A program made the position numbers and the translations under genes. 64,000 nt of DNA from Agelas oroides (lineage: Eukaryota > Porifera > Demospongiae > Agelasida > Agelasidae): contig OX422193.1 in assembly GCA_949130485.1 (NCBI GenBank), positions 2,916,371 through 2,980,370 on the forward strand. The letters are read 5' to 3'. Below the pieces are notes generated by a model. That model did not search any database and was not told the origin of the DNA. It was given only the letters and a program-made list of their open reading frames with translations. Every line of letters starts with the position of its first letter. Positions within the stretch are counted from its first letter, which is position 1. This document shows, piece by piece, positions 1-13,290 of this stretch.

Positions 1-2355
1 TCTAACACTTTCTACCCTGGCTCAAACCGACTCTACCTCACTCTACCACATTCTACCCTGGCTCGACCCGACTCTACCTCACTCTACCACACTCTGCCCT
101 GGCTCGACCCGACTCTACCTCAACCTACCTCACTATACCACACTCTACCCTCGCTCGACCCGACTCTACCTCACTCTACCACACTCTACACCGACTCTAC
201 CTCACTCTACCACACTCTACCCAGGCTCAATCCGACTCTACCTCACTCTACCACACTCTACCCTGGCTCAAACCGACTCTACCTCACTCTACCACATTCT
301 ACCCTGGGTCGACCCGACTCTACCTCTCTCTACCCCACTCTACCCTGGGTCGACCCGACTCTACCTCTCTCTACCCCACTCTACCCTGGCTCGACCCGAC
401 TCTCCCTCACACTACCTCACTCTACCACACTCTACCCTGGGTCGACCTGACTCTACCTCACTCTACCACACTCTAACCCGACTCTACCTCACTCTACCAC
501 ACTCTACCCTTACTCTACCTGAATCTGCCACACTCTACCCTGGCTCAACCATACTCTCTATCACACTACCACACTCTACCCTGCCTCCACCCGACTCTAC
601 CTCACACTACCACACTCTACCCTAGCTCGACCCGACTCTACCTCACTGTACCACACTCTATCATGGTTCGACCCGACTCTCCCTCACTCTACCACACTCT
701 ACCCTGGCTCGACCCAACTCTACCTCACTCTACCATGCTCTACCCCGACTCTACCTCACTCTACCACACTCTACCCTTACTCTACCTCAATCTACCACAC
801 TCTACCCTGGCTCAACCCGACTCTCTATCACTCTACCACACTCTGCCCTGACTCGACCCGACTCTGCCTCAATCTACCACACTCTACCCTGGGTCGACCG
901 GACTCTACCTCACTCTACCACACTCTACCCTAGCTCGACCCGACACTACCTCACTCTACCACACTCTACCATGGTTCGACCCAACTCTCCCTCACTCTAC
1001 CACACTCTACACTGGCTCGACCAGACTCTACCTCACTCTACCACACCCAACCCTTACTATACTTCAATCTACCACAATCTACCCTGGCTCAACCCGACTC
1101 TACTTCACTCTACCACCATCTAACCTGGCTCGACCCGACTCTCTTCCACACTCTACCCGACTTTACGTCACTCTAACACACTCTACCTCGACTCTACCTC
1201 ACTCTACCACACTCTACCCTGGCTCGACCCGACTCTAGCTCAGTATACCACACTATAACCTGGCTCGACCCGACTCTACTTCACTCTACCACTCTCTACC
1301 CTGGCTCGACCCGACTCTACCTCATTCTATCACACACTACCCCGACTCTACATCAATCTACCCCACTCTACCCTGGCTCATCCCGACTCTACCTCACTCT
1401 ACCACACTCTACCCTGGCTCGACCCGACTCTACCTCACTCTACCACACTCTTCCCCGACTCTACCTCACTCTACCACACTCTAATATGGCTCGACCCGAC
1501 TCTACCTCACTCTACCACACTCTACACCGACTCTACCTCACTCTAACACTCTCTTCCCCAACTCTACCTCACTCTACCACATTCTACCCTGGCTCATCCC
1601 GACTCTGCCTCACTCTACCTCACTCTACCGTGGCTCTGCCCGACTCTACCTCACTCTACCACAATCTATCCTGGCTCAACCCGACTCTACCTCACTCTAC
1701 CACCTTCTACCCTGGCTCGACCCGACCCTACCACACTCTACCCGACTCTACCTCACTCTAACACACTCCACACCGACTCCACCTCACTCTACCACACTCT
1801 ACCCTGGGTCGAGCTGATTCTACCTCAGTCTACCACACTCTATCCTGGATCGACCCGACTCTATCTCACCCTATCACACTCTACCCTGGCTCGACCCGGC
1901 TCTACCTCACTCTAACACTTTCTACCCTGGCTCAAACCGACTCTACCTCACTCTACCACATTCTACCCTGGCTCGACCCGACTCTACCTCACTCTACCAC
2001 ACTCTGCCCTGGCTCGACCCGACTCTACCTCAACCTACCTCACTATACCACACTCTACCCTCGCTCGACCCGACTCTACCTCACTCTACCACACTCTACA
2101 CCGACTCTACCTCACTCTACCACACTCTACCCAGGCTCAATCCGACTCTACCTCACTCTACCACACTCTACCCTGGCTCAAACCGACTCTACCTCACTCT
2201 ACCACATTCTACCCTGGGTCGACCCGACTCTACCTCTCTCTACCCCACTCTACCCTGGGTCGACCCGACTCTACCTCTCTCTACCCCACTCTACCCTGGC
2301 TCGACCCGACTCTCCCTCACACTACCTCACTCTACCACACTCTACCCTGGGTCGA
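1..2355. repeat. Higher-order duplication inside the satellite (1910-bp shift)
   Basis: The sequence from position 1 is repeated from position 1911 with near identity over about 445 bp, including rare private variants such as CTCTAACACTTTCTACC and CAACCTACCTCACTATACC. After about 448 versus 2358 the two diverge. Shared private variants show that multi-monomer blocks, not only single monomers, were duplicated. Confidence 0.85.
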
Positions 2356-5300
2356 CCCGACTCTACCTCACTCTACCACACTCTACCCTGGTTCGACCCG
2401 ACTATACGTGACTCTACCACACTGTATCCTGGCTCGACCCGACTCTACCTCAATCTACCACACTCTACCCTGGCTCGACCCGACTCTACCTCACTCTACC
2501 ACACTCTACCCTAGCTCAAGCCGACTCTACCTCACTCTACCACATTCTACCCTCGCTCGACCCGACTCTACCTCACTCTACCACACTCTACCCCGACTCT
2601 ACCTCACTCTACCACACTCTACCCTGGCTTATCCCAACTCTAACTCACTCTACCACACACTACCCTGGCTCAACCCGACTCTACCTCACTCTACCACACT
2701 CTACCCAGTCTCTACCTCACTCTACCACACTCTACCTTGGCTAGACCCGACTCTACCTCACTCTACCACACTCTACCCAGCCTAGACCCGACTCTACCTC
2801 ACTCTACCACACTCTACCCAGCCTAGACCCGAATCTACCTCACTCTCCAACACTCTACCCCGGCTCTACCTCACTCTACCACACTCTACCCTGGCTCATT
2901 CCGACTCTACCTTACTCTACCACACTCTACCCTGTCTCGACCCAACTCTACCTCACTCTACCACACTCTACCCCGACTCTACCTCACTCTACCACATTCT
3001 ACCTTGGCTAGAACCGACTCTACCTCACTCTACCACACTCTACCCTGGCTCAAGCCGACTCAACTTCACTCTACCACATTCTACCATCGCTCGATCCGAC
3101 TCTACCTCACTCTACCTCACTCTACCACACTCTATTCTGGCTCGACCTGACCCTACCACACTCTACCACACTCTCCCCTTGCTCGACCCGACTCTACCTC
3201 ACTCTACCACGCTCTACCCCGACTCTACCTCACTCTACCACACTCTACCCTTACTCTACCTCAATCTACCTCACTCTACCCTGGCTCAACCCGACTCTCT
3301 ATCACTCTACCACACTCTACCCTTGCTCCACCCGACTCTACCTCACTCTACCACACTCTACCCCGACTCTACCTCACTCTACCACACTATACCCTGGCTC
3401 GACCCGACTCTACCTCATTCTATCACACACTACCCCGACTCTACATCAATCTACCCCACCCTACCCTGGCTCATCCCGACCCTACCTCACTCTACCACAC
3501 TCTACCCTGGCTCGACCCGACTCTACCTCACTCTACCACACTCTTCCCCGACTCTACCTCACTCTACCACACTCTAATCTGGCTCGACCCGACTCTACCT
3601 CACTCTACCACACTCTAATCTGGCTCGACCCGACTCTACCTCACTCTACCACACTCTACCCTGTCTCGAGACGACTCTACCTCACTCCACCACACTCTAC
3701 CGTGGCTCGAACAGACTCTACCTCACTCTACCACACTCTACCCTGACTCTACCTCACTCTCCCACTCTCTACCCTGGCTCGACACGACTCTACCTCACTC
3801 TACCACACTCTACCCTTGCTCGACCCGACTCTACCTCACTCTACCACACTCTACCACACTCTACACCGACTCTACCTCACTCTACCACTCTGTTCCCCGA
3901 CTCTACCTCACTCTACCACACTCTACCCTGGCTCGACCAGACACACCCTCACTCTACCACACTCTACCATGGCTCGACACGACTCTACCTCACTCTACCA
4001 CACTCTACCCCGACTCTATATCACTCAACCTCACTCTACCTTGACTCTACCACACTCTACCACACTCTACCCTGGCTCGACCATACTCTACCTCACTCTA
4101 CCACACTCTACCCTGGCTCGAGCAGACATACCCTCACTCTACTACACTCTACCATGGCTCGACACGACTCTACCTCACTCTACCACACTCTACCCCGACT
4201 CTACCTCTCTCTACCTCACTCTACCTTGACTCTACCTCACTCTACCACACTCTAATCTGGCTCGACACGACTCTACCTCACTCTACCACACTTTACCCCG
4301 ACTCTATATCACTCTATCTCACTCTACCTTGACTCTACCTCACTCTACCACACTCTACCCTGGCTCGACCTGACTCAACCTCTCTCTACTACACTCTACC
4401 CTGGCTCGACACGACTCTACCTCACTCTACCACACTCTACCCTTGCTCGACCCGACTCTACCTCACTCTACCACACTCTATACCGACTCTACCTCACTCT
4501 ACCACTCTCTTCCACGACTCTACCTCACTCTAACACACTCTACCATGGCTCGACCAGACTCTACCTCACTCTACCACACTCTACATTGGCTCGACACGAC
4601 TCTACCTCACCCTACCACACTCTACCCCGACTTTACCTCTCTCTACCTCACTGTACCTTGAGTCTACCTCACTCTACCACACTCTACCCTGGCTCGACCC
4701 GACTCTACCTTACTCTATCACACTCTACCCTGCCTCCACCCGACTCTACCTCACTCTACCACACCCTATTCTGGCTCGACCCGACTTTACCTCACTCTAC
4801 CACACTCTACCCTGGCTCGACCCGACTCTACCTCACTCTACCACACTCTATCCGATTTTCACCCGACTCTCCCTCACTCTACCACACTGTACCCTTGCTG
4901 CACCCGACTCTACCTCACTCTACCATGCTCTACCCCGACTCTACCTCACTCTACCACACTCTACCCTTACTCTACCTCAATTTACCACACTCTACCCTGA
5001 CTCAACCAGACTCTCTATCACCCTACCACACTCTACCCTGCCTCCACCCGACTCTACCTCACTCTACCACACTCTAACCTACCTCGACCCGTCTCTACCT
5101 CACTCTACCACACTGTATCATGGTTCGACCCGACTCTCCCTCACTCTACCACACTCTAACCTGGCTCGACCCAACTCTACCTCACTCTACCATGCTCTAC
5201 CCCGACTCTACCTCACTCTACCACACTCTACCCTTACTCTACCTCAATCTACCACACTCTACCCTGGCTCAATCCGACTCTCTATCACTCTACCACACTC

Positions 5301-7640
5301 TGCCCTGACTCGACCCGACTCTACCTCAATCTACCACACTCTACCCTGGGTCAACCAGACTCTACCTCACTCTACCACACTCTACCCTAGTTCGACCCGA
5401 CACTACCTCACTCTACCACACTCTACCATGGTTCGACCCAACTCTCCCTCACTCTACTACACTCTACACTGGCTCGACCCAACTCTACCTCACTCTACCA
5501 CACTCTAATCCGACTCTACCTCACTCTACCACACCCTACCCTTACTATACTTCAATCTACCACAATCTACCCTAGCTCAACCCGACTCTACTTCACTCTA
5601 CCACCATCTAACCTGGCTCGACCCGACTCTCTTCCACACTCTACCCAACTCTACCTCACTCTAACACACTCTACCCCGACTCTACCTCACTCTACCACAC
5701 TCTACCCTGGCTCGACCCGACTCTACCTCAGTATACCACACTATACCCTGGCTCGACCCGACTCTACCTCACTCTACCACTGTCTACCCTGGCTTGACCC
5801 GACTCTACCTCATTCTATCACACACTACCCCGACTCTACATAAATCTACCCCACTCTACCCTGGCTCATCCCGACTCTACCTCACTCTACCACACTCTAC
5901 CCTGGCTCGACCCGACTCTACCTCACTCTACCACACTCTTCCCCGACTCTACCTCACTCTACCACACTCTAATCTGGCTCGACCCGACTCTACCTCACTC
6001 TACCACACTCTACTCTGGCTCGAGACGACTCTACCTCACTCCACCACACTCTACCGTGGCTCGAAGAGACTCTACCTCACTCTACCACACTCTACCCTGT
6101 CTCTACCTCACTCTGCCACACTCTATCCTGGCTCGACACGACTCTACCTCGCTCTACCGCACTCTACCCTAGCTCGACCCGACTCTACCTCACTCTACCA
6201 CACTCTACACCGACTCTACCTCACTCTACCACTCTCTTCCCCGACTATTCCTCACTCTACCACACTCTACCCTGGCTCATCCCGACTCTGCCTCACTCTA
6301 CCTCACTCTAGCCTGGCTCGAACCGACTCTACCTCACTCTACCACACTCTACCCCGACTCTACCTCACTCTACCACACTCTACCTTGGATAGACCCGACT
6401 CTACCTCACTCCACCATACCCTACCCAGCCTAGACCAGAATCTACCTCACTCTACCACACTCTACCCTGTCTCGACCCGACTCCACCTCACTCAACCACA
6501 CTCTACCCCAACTCTACCTCACTCTACCACACTCTACCATGGCTCAACCCGACTCTACCTCACTCTACCACACTCTACCCTGTCTTTAGATGACTCTACC
6601 TCACTCTACCACACTCTACCCTGGCTCGACCCGACTCTACCTCACTCTACCACACTCTAACCAAGCTCAAGCCGACTCTACCTCACTGTACTACATTCTA
6701 CCCTCGCTCGACCCGACTCTACCTCACTCTACCACACTCTACCCCGACCCTACCTCACTCTACCACACTCTACCCTGGCTCATCCCAACTCTAACTCACT
6801 CTACCACACTCTACCCTGGCTCGACCCGACTCTACCTCACTCTACCACACTCTACCCCGTCTCTACCTCACTCTACCACACTCTACCTTGGCTAGACCCG
6901 ACTCTACCTCACTCTACCACACTCTACCCAGCCTAGACCCGAATCTACCTCACTCTCCCACACTCTACCCTGGCTCTACCTCACTCTACCACACTCTACC
7001 CTGGCTCATCCCGACTCTACCTTACTCTACCACACTCTACCCTGTCTCGACCCAACTCTACCTCACTCTACCACATTCTACCCCGACTCTACCTCACTCT
7101 ACCACATTCTACCTCGGTTAGACCCGACTCTACCTCACTCTAGCACACTCTACCCTGGCTCAAGCCGGCTCTACCTCACTCTACCACACTCTAACCTGGC
7201 TCAAACCGACTCTACCTCACTCTACCACACTCTACCTGGCTCGACCCGACTCTACCTCACTCTACCACACTCTACCCTAGCTCAAGCCGACTCTACCTCA
7301 CTCTACCACATTCTACCCTCGCTTGACCCGACTCTACCTCACTCTACCACACTCTACCCTCGCTTGACCCGACTCTACCTCACTCTACCTCACTCTACCA
7401 CACTCTATTCTGGCTCGACCTGACCCTACCACACTCTACCACACTCTCCCATGGCTCGACCCGACTCTACCTCACTCTACCACGCTCTACCCCGACTCTA
7501 CCTCGCTCTACCACACTCTACCCTTACTCTACCTCAATCTACCTCACTCTACCCTGGCTGAACCCGACTCTCTATCACTCTACCACACTCTACCCTTGCT
7601 CCACCCGACTCTACCTCACTCTACCACACTCTACCCTGGC
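1..7640. repeat. C-rich satellite array, 41-bp basic period
   Basis: The whole stretch is built from variants of a 41-bp monomer that contains the heptamer CTCTACC several times and ends in a CTGGCTCGACCC-like block. A shorter variant lacks that block. The + strand is nearly free of G and of stop codons. Because 41 is not a multiple of 3, translation cycles through all three frames and gives a pseudo-protein of 41-residue period. Higher-order structure is visible: bases 1 to about 445 recur almost unchanged at 1911 to about 2355 (shift 1910). A block near 1306-1470 recurs near 3400-3560 and 5805-5960, and one near 640-880 recurs near 5100-5330. The array ends abruptly at about 7640 in a truncated transposon. 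I see no gene in it. Confidence 0.97.
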
Positions 7641-8177
7641 TTTAACTAAAATAAGCAATATATTGTTGGTATACTATGCTGCAGTATCCAAAGGAGTTGT
7701 CAGTGAAGGGTGGTTGTGTGTGGAACAGAGCTGTGTGTTGTTTAGCGACATAAGGGGGAGAGGTGGGGCTAGTAATGCCTGCTTCCACTCGTGGATGAGC
7801 CTCTCCCGTAGATAAGCTGTGAATTTTTTAAAATGTGTATTCATTTTGGTGCAGTCAAAGTTGTCCATTCCAAGAGTAGTGACAAACAAGAGTCTAGCCT
7901 GACTTTGAGAGTAGCTCTGAACAAAAGCTGGCATAGATTGATTTGAGATACATTGGGGTGGTTAAGACTCTACCTACAGTGAGCATGTAGATACGTCCAT
8001 CAAGTTGCAATTTTGGGTTCATGAATATGTTAATGAGCTACAAAACCCTTTTTAAAAGTAGGCAAAGCAAGATTGCCCTAAAGGAAACCCTAACCCTGAA
8101 ACTATGAGTAACCCTGGTCCTGACTGTAACCCAGGTTTATGTTTTGTTAACCTCCGCCGAGTGACCGGCCTGCCACC
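7639..8177. mobile_element. TTAA-flanked element E, copy 1, truncated by the satellite
   Basis: This matches the right-hand half of the complete elements at 20845-21835 and 29472-30473. It starts mid-element exactly at the satellite edge (CTTTAACTA...) and ends ...GCCACC followed by TTAA at 8178-8181. On the - strand an open frame (7934-7674) shares the peptide LGMDNFDCTKMN with the other copies. The satellite expansion or a deletion removed its other end. Confidence 0.8.
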
Positions 8178-8181
8178 TTAA

Positions 8182-10202
8182 TGTCTATTGATCACAATAC
8201 TTTGTCAGGGGAAAATCAGTCAAGAGATGTCTATAAATCAAGACCACTTACCAAGTTGAAGTATACCAGTAATTCCATATGTTCATCAACAAGCTATGCA
8301 GAAACATTCAGACTCACTACTTCTATGATCTTGTTCCAAAACCCACTCAAAACTACTGCTTCAAAACCCCAAAGAAATTAGTATGAAATTGATCTTGTGC
8401 ACACATACATATATGGTGCAAATAACCTGATTTGTTTTACAAAAATTTAGTATGACTGTAGCTTTGTTCTAACAACTAATTAACCTATAGCCTAACAAGG
8501 GACTAACCGTGGAAATGTTTGCAAAAAAATAACCCTCCCCGACCCTTACACCCTAACAATTAAAAGGTTGGAGTACCAATACACTTCCAGGCCCCACCCA
8601 TCTTTTGCAATGCAGAAAAGTGCACAAAAGAGCCTGGTGTCATGTGAAAATAGGGCCCCAGATTATTGTAGGGCCCCAGGGCCCCAAAATTCCAACATCT
8701 TGCATGGGGGACGATGGGGCCCTAATATATTTTTGAGGCCACCCTTGTGAGATTGGGGCCCCCCATACATCATTTTATAGTGGGTGAGTCTAATGGCAGT
8801 TAACTGTAAGTAAAGTTATGTAGAGTCTGTTGACCTATAAAACATAGCTAAGTAGAAGTTATGTAGAGTCTGTTGACCTATAAAACATAGCTAAGTAGAA
8901 GTTATGTAGAGTCTGTTGACTTATAAAACATAGCTAAGTAGACGTTATGTAGAGTCTGTTGAGCTAAAAACAATATACATGACTTGTATGGTTGCATCAA
9001 ACAAAATGTTAACGACATCAGTACATAGAGAAAGTGGAACACTTCCAGTTATCATGCTACTATGTATACCTGGTGAAAAACACCAGAAGCTTTTCCAAGC
9101 TTATGGTTGTTGCAATGGTACTTCTCACATATGTTGATTTGATTGATACAAGATTAGTATTAGAACACTATAGGTATAGTTAGCTCAAAGTAGTCATGGA
9201 CTCACATATTTGATCACATCCTTGCTCTGCCCAGACCAGTAATACTTTGAACACACAGAATCCAGGCTCTTCCAAAAACGGCTAGAACAAACAGGCTGAA
9301 TTTGGTGTATTGCTCAACCGAACACACACTCAACGCTTGGTGTGTACTACAGTTGCCCTGCTAGCTAGGTAAGTGTGGGAAGTTACCCAGGCCCTCTCCC
9401 GCTTATCCGTACTGTAAGCAACAAAAAATCTGGGCAAGGCCTGGGAATGAGGCTAGTATGCCTGTCCGTCTGGAACGTCCTGCATTAATTATGCAATTTG
9501 CGATATTTCCTTGCATAAGCGTCAGAACTTAGCTGAGCTGATAAATGAACAGCATGTACCACCCAGGATGCATGGCGACTTACTTTTAAATGGTTTCTTA
9601 CCTCACTGAATACAACCTACAACAGAGTGTGATTAAAGGATGGCAGAGCTTGGTCTACATTGAAGGCCGGTATTCAATTGAACTTCATGATGGTAGCATA
9701 ATTTAGTGCAAATGTTGTTCCTGTTGTACCCAAGTTGTTAGGGTGGGGGGGGGGGACTACAAGAATCATGAAAAATAGAAATAAACAATTGTGCATTGAG
9801 AGGAGGAGAAGCATTTTCCATTCCTACACGGCCTGGGTGCCATTTTCCATTCCTACATGGAATGGGAAATGGCATTTCCTGGGTACCAGGCTGTGAGTAG
9901 TAATACAGGTACTTTGCTACAGGTACTCTGTTTAATGCTTGGTAGTTAGTACTGGCAATGTGCTTGCATGCTCATATGAGTGCTGTAGACAGCTGCCTGA
10001 ACTTGATGCTTAAAAGGGAGTCAATTTATTGTTTTTGTTTCAACATTGAAGTTTTCTGCACTGGCCAGTTTACATTAATTCCCTGCATTCCATTTTTCTG
10101 CTCAAAACCAACTTCTGCAATGCATGAGTACAAAATACTGTCTCAATGTACATTCCTTCTCTGAGCTTGTGTTGGTACTATTAATTTTTACTTCATTTCT
10201 AG
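8182..10202. other. Spacer upstream of secreted-protein copy A
   Basis: There is no convincing gene. The spacer is paralogous to 19150-22912, 44340-46004 and 49270-51198. It holds a GGCCCC-rich segment (about 8660-8760), 43-bp tandem repeats (8813-8966), a small MITE-like block (about 9360-9455) containing CCCAGGCC and GGCCTGGGAATGAGGCTAG, and a run of 11 G (9745-9755). The 240 bp before the gene, containing a polypyrimidine stretch and TAG at the ATG, are shared among the copies. Confidence 0.75.
8813..8966. repeat. 43-bp tandem repeat, about 3.6 copies
   Basis: A unit starting AAGTTATGTAGAGTCTGTTG repeats with starts at 8813, 8856, 8899 and 8942. The same site in the other gene spacers has different copy numbers: about two at 19760-19845, one at 44895-44935 and three at 49910-50020. 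Confidence 0.9.
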
Positions 10203-10928
10203 ATGTCAGCAGCTTGGGTGTGGATTCCAACTGTCTTCTTAAGTTTCCTCATGTTGCATGTTACTGCTTCGCCATCAGCCGGCATGTGTGACGAACCATT
10301 CCAAGCTACCATAACAGTTGCAACTAACGTGACATATCCTACTTCAAGAGGCTTTTTTGATGCTGATCATGTCTTCTATAGGGAGATCCTACGCTTCACC
10401 GATGAAGAGATTGATCGAGAGAGAGAGACTGCAATACATTTCTTCAGAAATACTTATGGGCTCGACTTCACCGATGTAGAGCCTGATGAACAGGGACAAA
10501 GAATTTTAGGAAATGCGACATTTCAACCAGCTATACTCCCCTTTAACTTCACATACGTCTTCAATAGCTGGTTGGTGAATGGAAGAGCAAGGACAAGGTG
10601 TTTCCGGGTGAGAAGAGGCGGTTTCCGGGCAATTTTCAGTGGTACAGTAATGCTGCATGGTGAATATGGTGGAGAGGAAGGAAAGTTGGCATTTGTTTTC
10701 TATGGACATGAATATGTTTATGATGTTTGTGAACAACAAGGAATTATCTTCCAATTAGAGTCACCTACACCACTTCGTAATGAACCATCTGATGGCTGGT
10801 TGGTTATCAATTGTCGAGTTTGCAATCGCATGCTTGGAGATGGAGTGCTTAGGGAGCTTGACCGACTGACTGCTGTAAACCCAACAACCACGCGAGCTGA
10901 GGGTTATGGAGTTATCACATTTCTCTAA
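10203..10928 (+). CDS. Secreted cysteine/glyco-protein, tandem family copy A
   Basis: A 241-residue protein of a family I cannot name. Residues 1-23 form a signal peptide (hydrophobic core VFLSFLMLHV, likely cleavage after VTAS), so the product should enter the secretory pathway. A charged, probably helical segment follows at about 60-83 (RFTDEEIDRERE), then a beta-looking C-terminal half. Cysteines are at 29, 133 and 176 as in the paralogues, plus private C204 and C207. Sequons are at N42, N104 and N115. Relative to copies B and C, four residues (ANDV-like) are missing before FYGHEY, an in-frame deletion. The ATG follows TTTCTAG, a 3' splice site, so an upstream exon is likely. It is the first of five head-to-tail copies. 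It has no catalytic motif I recognise, and a function cannot be assigned. Confidence 0.85.
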   Translation: MSAAWVWIPTVFLSFLMLHVTASPSAGMCDEPFQATITVATNVTYPTSRGFFDADHVFYREILRFTDEEIDRERETAIHFFRNTYGLDFTDVEPDEQGQRILGNATFQPAILPFNFTYVFNSWLVNGRARTRCFRVRRGGFRAIFSGTVMLHGEYGGEEGKLAFVFYGHEYVYDVCEQQGIIFQLESPTPLRNEPSDGWLVINCRVCNRMLGDGVLRELDRLTAVNPTTTRAEGYGVITFL

Positions 10929-12469
10929 ATCTAACTTTGGCACTGAAAGTTTAGTATTAGTTACATGTGATGAACTTTGCAAAAGTATCTTAGTTTCAAT
11001 TGATCACAGTTGTTCTTTTTGTCCACTGTGAACATAAGACATGGGATGGGATGGTACAGCACAGTGTACAGCACATTACATCCCATGGAGTATCAGACTC
11101 TTACTGTTAATCCCCTGTCCTCATGTACCACTGTACAGGAAAGTATAGAGCTTGGTAGATCTCCTATTGTACCATGGGACGGGTTAGCACAGTATAGTAT
11201 GTCTCATGCTATACAACGCAGTCTAATAGCATGTTAATCCCTGCTGACTATTCATTCCTGGTGTACCTGGGATGGATTGATACAGCCCACAGAGTGCCGG
11301 GCTCCTGCATGCTAATTCCACTGTTCTCATGTACTAGTGAAATGATTCATCATTGTGGGGTGAGCCTGAATGAACAGCACACTGCTGATGCATATACATG
11401 TATTTTGTCATGGCACAAAGACCATGCATATAGTATAGAGCAAAGTTTGTTTCTGTCTGCTGTTAAATTTCTGTGATGAGGCAAGTTGAGCCAAACATCA
11501 TAACGCATAAGTACCTAAGTTCTCAGCAGAGGTAGGTGATCACACATGCAGAAAAATTGCTGCCATTTCCCAGTTAGGGTAGCTAGTACAGCATGTATAT
11601 ACACTAAAATCATAGGCTGAATCTCCACCAGAGTGTTGTTTATGCAGCTAGGGCTCTTCTCTGAAGCAGCCTTTATCACCCTCCATAATTTCTGCTGTCT
11701 TTGAGCAGCGTGCCTTGTATTTCATGGTCCGTGGTTGTGTAAATTAGAAGTGGCCATGCGTGCTTCAACTTGAGTTCTTTGCTCCAGGTCTCTTTCACAC
11801 TGATTTGGTAGCTGCACTCTGCCAGTAGCCCTTCACTGTCACTCTAGGCTGAGCTGAAGTGCATGTGGACACTCAATCTTCATGATATACTTACATATTT
11901 TACAGTTGATGATAAGTGGCCACAAATAAGCAAGCAAAAAACAAGCAAGCATACACATACACATGCGCAATGCAGTCCCACTAGTGTGCATGGGACCCCA
12001 ACTAGACTCCTACACATTGAGACCCAAGACCTCAGCCTGTCAAACAAACTGATATAGACTGCCCAGTTGTCAACAGTGTTTGAGGGTACCACCGTACCAT
12101 AGATGATTAACATTTCAATTGTACTCTGAAGACAGCAGGTAATTTTAATTATGTACATGCATGTAGATTGAACATATTGTGTGAAGTATTCAACAATTTT
12201 GATGCTTGCAATATAATCACGTGAATTTCTGTTCGGCACATGTTCTAGTTGGGATGTGCCCTTGTGCATCATATTTGTTAGCTATGTCTGACCTGTCACC
12301 TGTTCATAGCAGTGTCAAACCTCAAGTGTAAGAGTGCCTGGGAAATTTGTACAGAAACAAGACAGCTTTGTATATGTAGCATACATTGCACATGATGTTG
12401 TATGTGTACATGCATATCCTAATAGATTTAGCCTTTTCTGTTGTATATCATAGAGCAGTAATTACACTC
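10929..12469. other. Spacer downstream of copy A, duplicated after copy B
   Basis: There is no credible gene. Blocks at 11030-11480 recur at 24247-24660, and 11490-11700 recurs at 24750-24950. The block 11700-12300 recurs, split by insertions, at 25557-25825, 27660-27785, 28278-28518 and 29286-29390. The spacer therefore preserves pre-insertion sites for four elements described below. Confidence 0.7.
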
Positions 12470-12757
12470 CCTGTAGAAAGATATGCTGAGTTGAAAATGC
12501 AAGAGTCTCATCTTGACTGTATGTGATCATGTCAGGTCAAGCTACGCTCTTGAAGTCATATCTCAGCCTACAAACATTACAAACAAACAAAATAAGTGCC
12601 TGACCACAAGACATGGCAACTGTTCAGATCCTGAACTTGCTGCATACTTTATCAGCCTTCATACTGGGAGGGAAATAAATCTATGCTGTAAGTAGGACTG
12701 AAACCTTGGATCTTTTAATCCACATGTTTTAACCATGAATGCACTAAGCCACCAGCA
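12470..12757 (-). mobile_element. tRNA-derived SINE, copy 1
   Basis: On the - strand a tRNA-like head (about 12757-12690) has an A-box-like GGCTTAGTG, a degenerate B box AAGGTTTCAGTCC, then an unrelated body of about 220 bp. Paralogous copies lie at 31072-31937 (split), 42280-42555 and 46890-47196, always at the same place in the duplicated spacer. The insertion therefore predates the cluster duplication. This copy's tRNA part is decayed. Confidence 0.65.
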
Positions 12758-12991
12758 ACCCCTTGCGATAACGTATGCTCGAGGACTTAGTGTAAAGGCT
12801 TTGGGCAACACCGTTATAAATTTGTTGAAGTAGCCTGGTACCCGGCGCGGAGAAAGAGCGCCTGGTACACACTGATCACTTCCGGTTAATTAAAAATGGC
12901 GTTGCTCACGTTTGACGTTTACACTGTTTAGGGGCGTGTGCTCTGACGAAATTTAAGTAGTAAACATCCCGACGTGGCCCAGTTAGCGAAA

Positions 12992-13279
12992 ATGGCATCA
13001 GTGTGCCGCCTTTGCGGATCCTCTGTGGCTTATAGCCACCATAGAGTAGCCGCATTGTTTGGTAAAAAAGCTAGCCAGGAAAGACTAGCATCTAGGAGCT
13101 CTGATATAACGTTGAACGATGACGACGGCATACCGAATCTCATGTGTGCGAAGTGCAAGCGGAGAGTTGAAAGTTTAGAGAACCATACTTGGGGTCTGAA
13201 GGGCATGAGAAATCGCTTGCTGAAAATTACACACCATGACAAGTTTACTAAATCGAGTCCGAACTCTGACGTCACATGA
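12992..13279 (+). CDS. ZAD-like zinc-finger ORF inside TIR element A
   Basis: A 95-residue ORF whose first 75 residues look like a ZAD-type treble-clef zinc finger: C5-x2-C8 (VCRLCGSS), then HR and ALF, a DDDGIP loop, and C52-x2-C55 followed by KRRVESLE. In known ZAD proteins the four cysteines bind one zinc and the domain dimerises DNA-binding proteins. Here nothing follows it, and the ORF ends 12 bp before a perfect 35-bp hairpin. I chose ATG 12992 because the frame upstream opens only with a GTG. It sits 162 bp inside a transposon end, so it may be the first exon of a lost transposase gene or a stand-alone element protein. A frame-broken relative lies in the TIR element at 16549-17157. Confidence 0.6.
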   Translation: MASVCRLCGSSVAYSHHRVAALFGKKASQERLASRSSDITLNDDDGIPNLMCAKCKRRVESLENHTWGLKGMRNRLLKITHHDKFTKSSPNSDVT

Positions 13280-13290
13280 TACGGAATAAT

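Noticed and set aside
663..7121. Long + strand open frames of up to 288 codons
   Set aside because: They are translations of a stop-poor 41-bp satellite, occur in all frames, and have no gene context or conserved start.
1..7640. CRISPR-like repeat array
   Set aside because: Repeats are contiguous and degenerate without unique spacers, and the DNA is eukaryotic.
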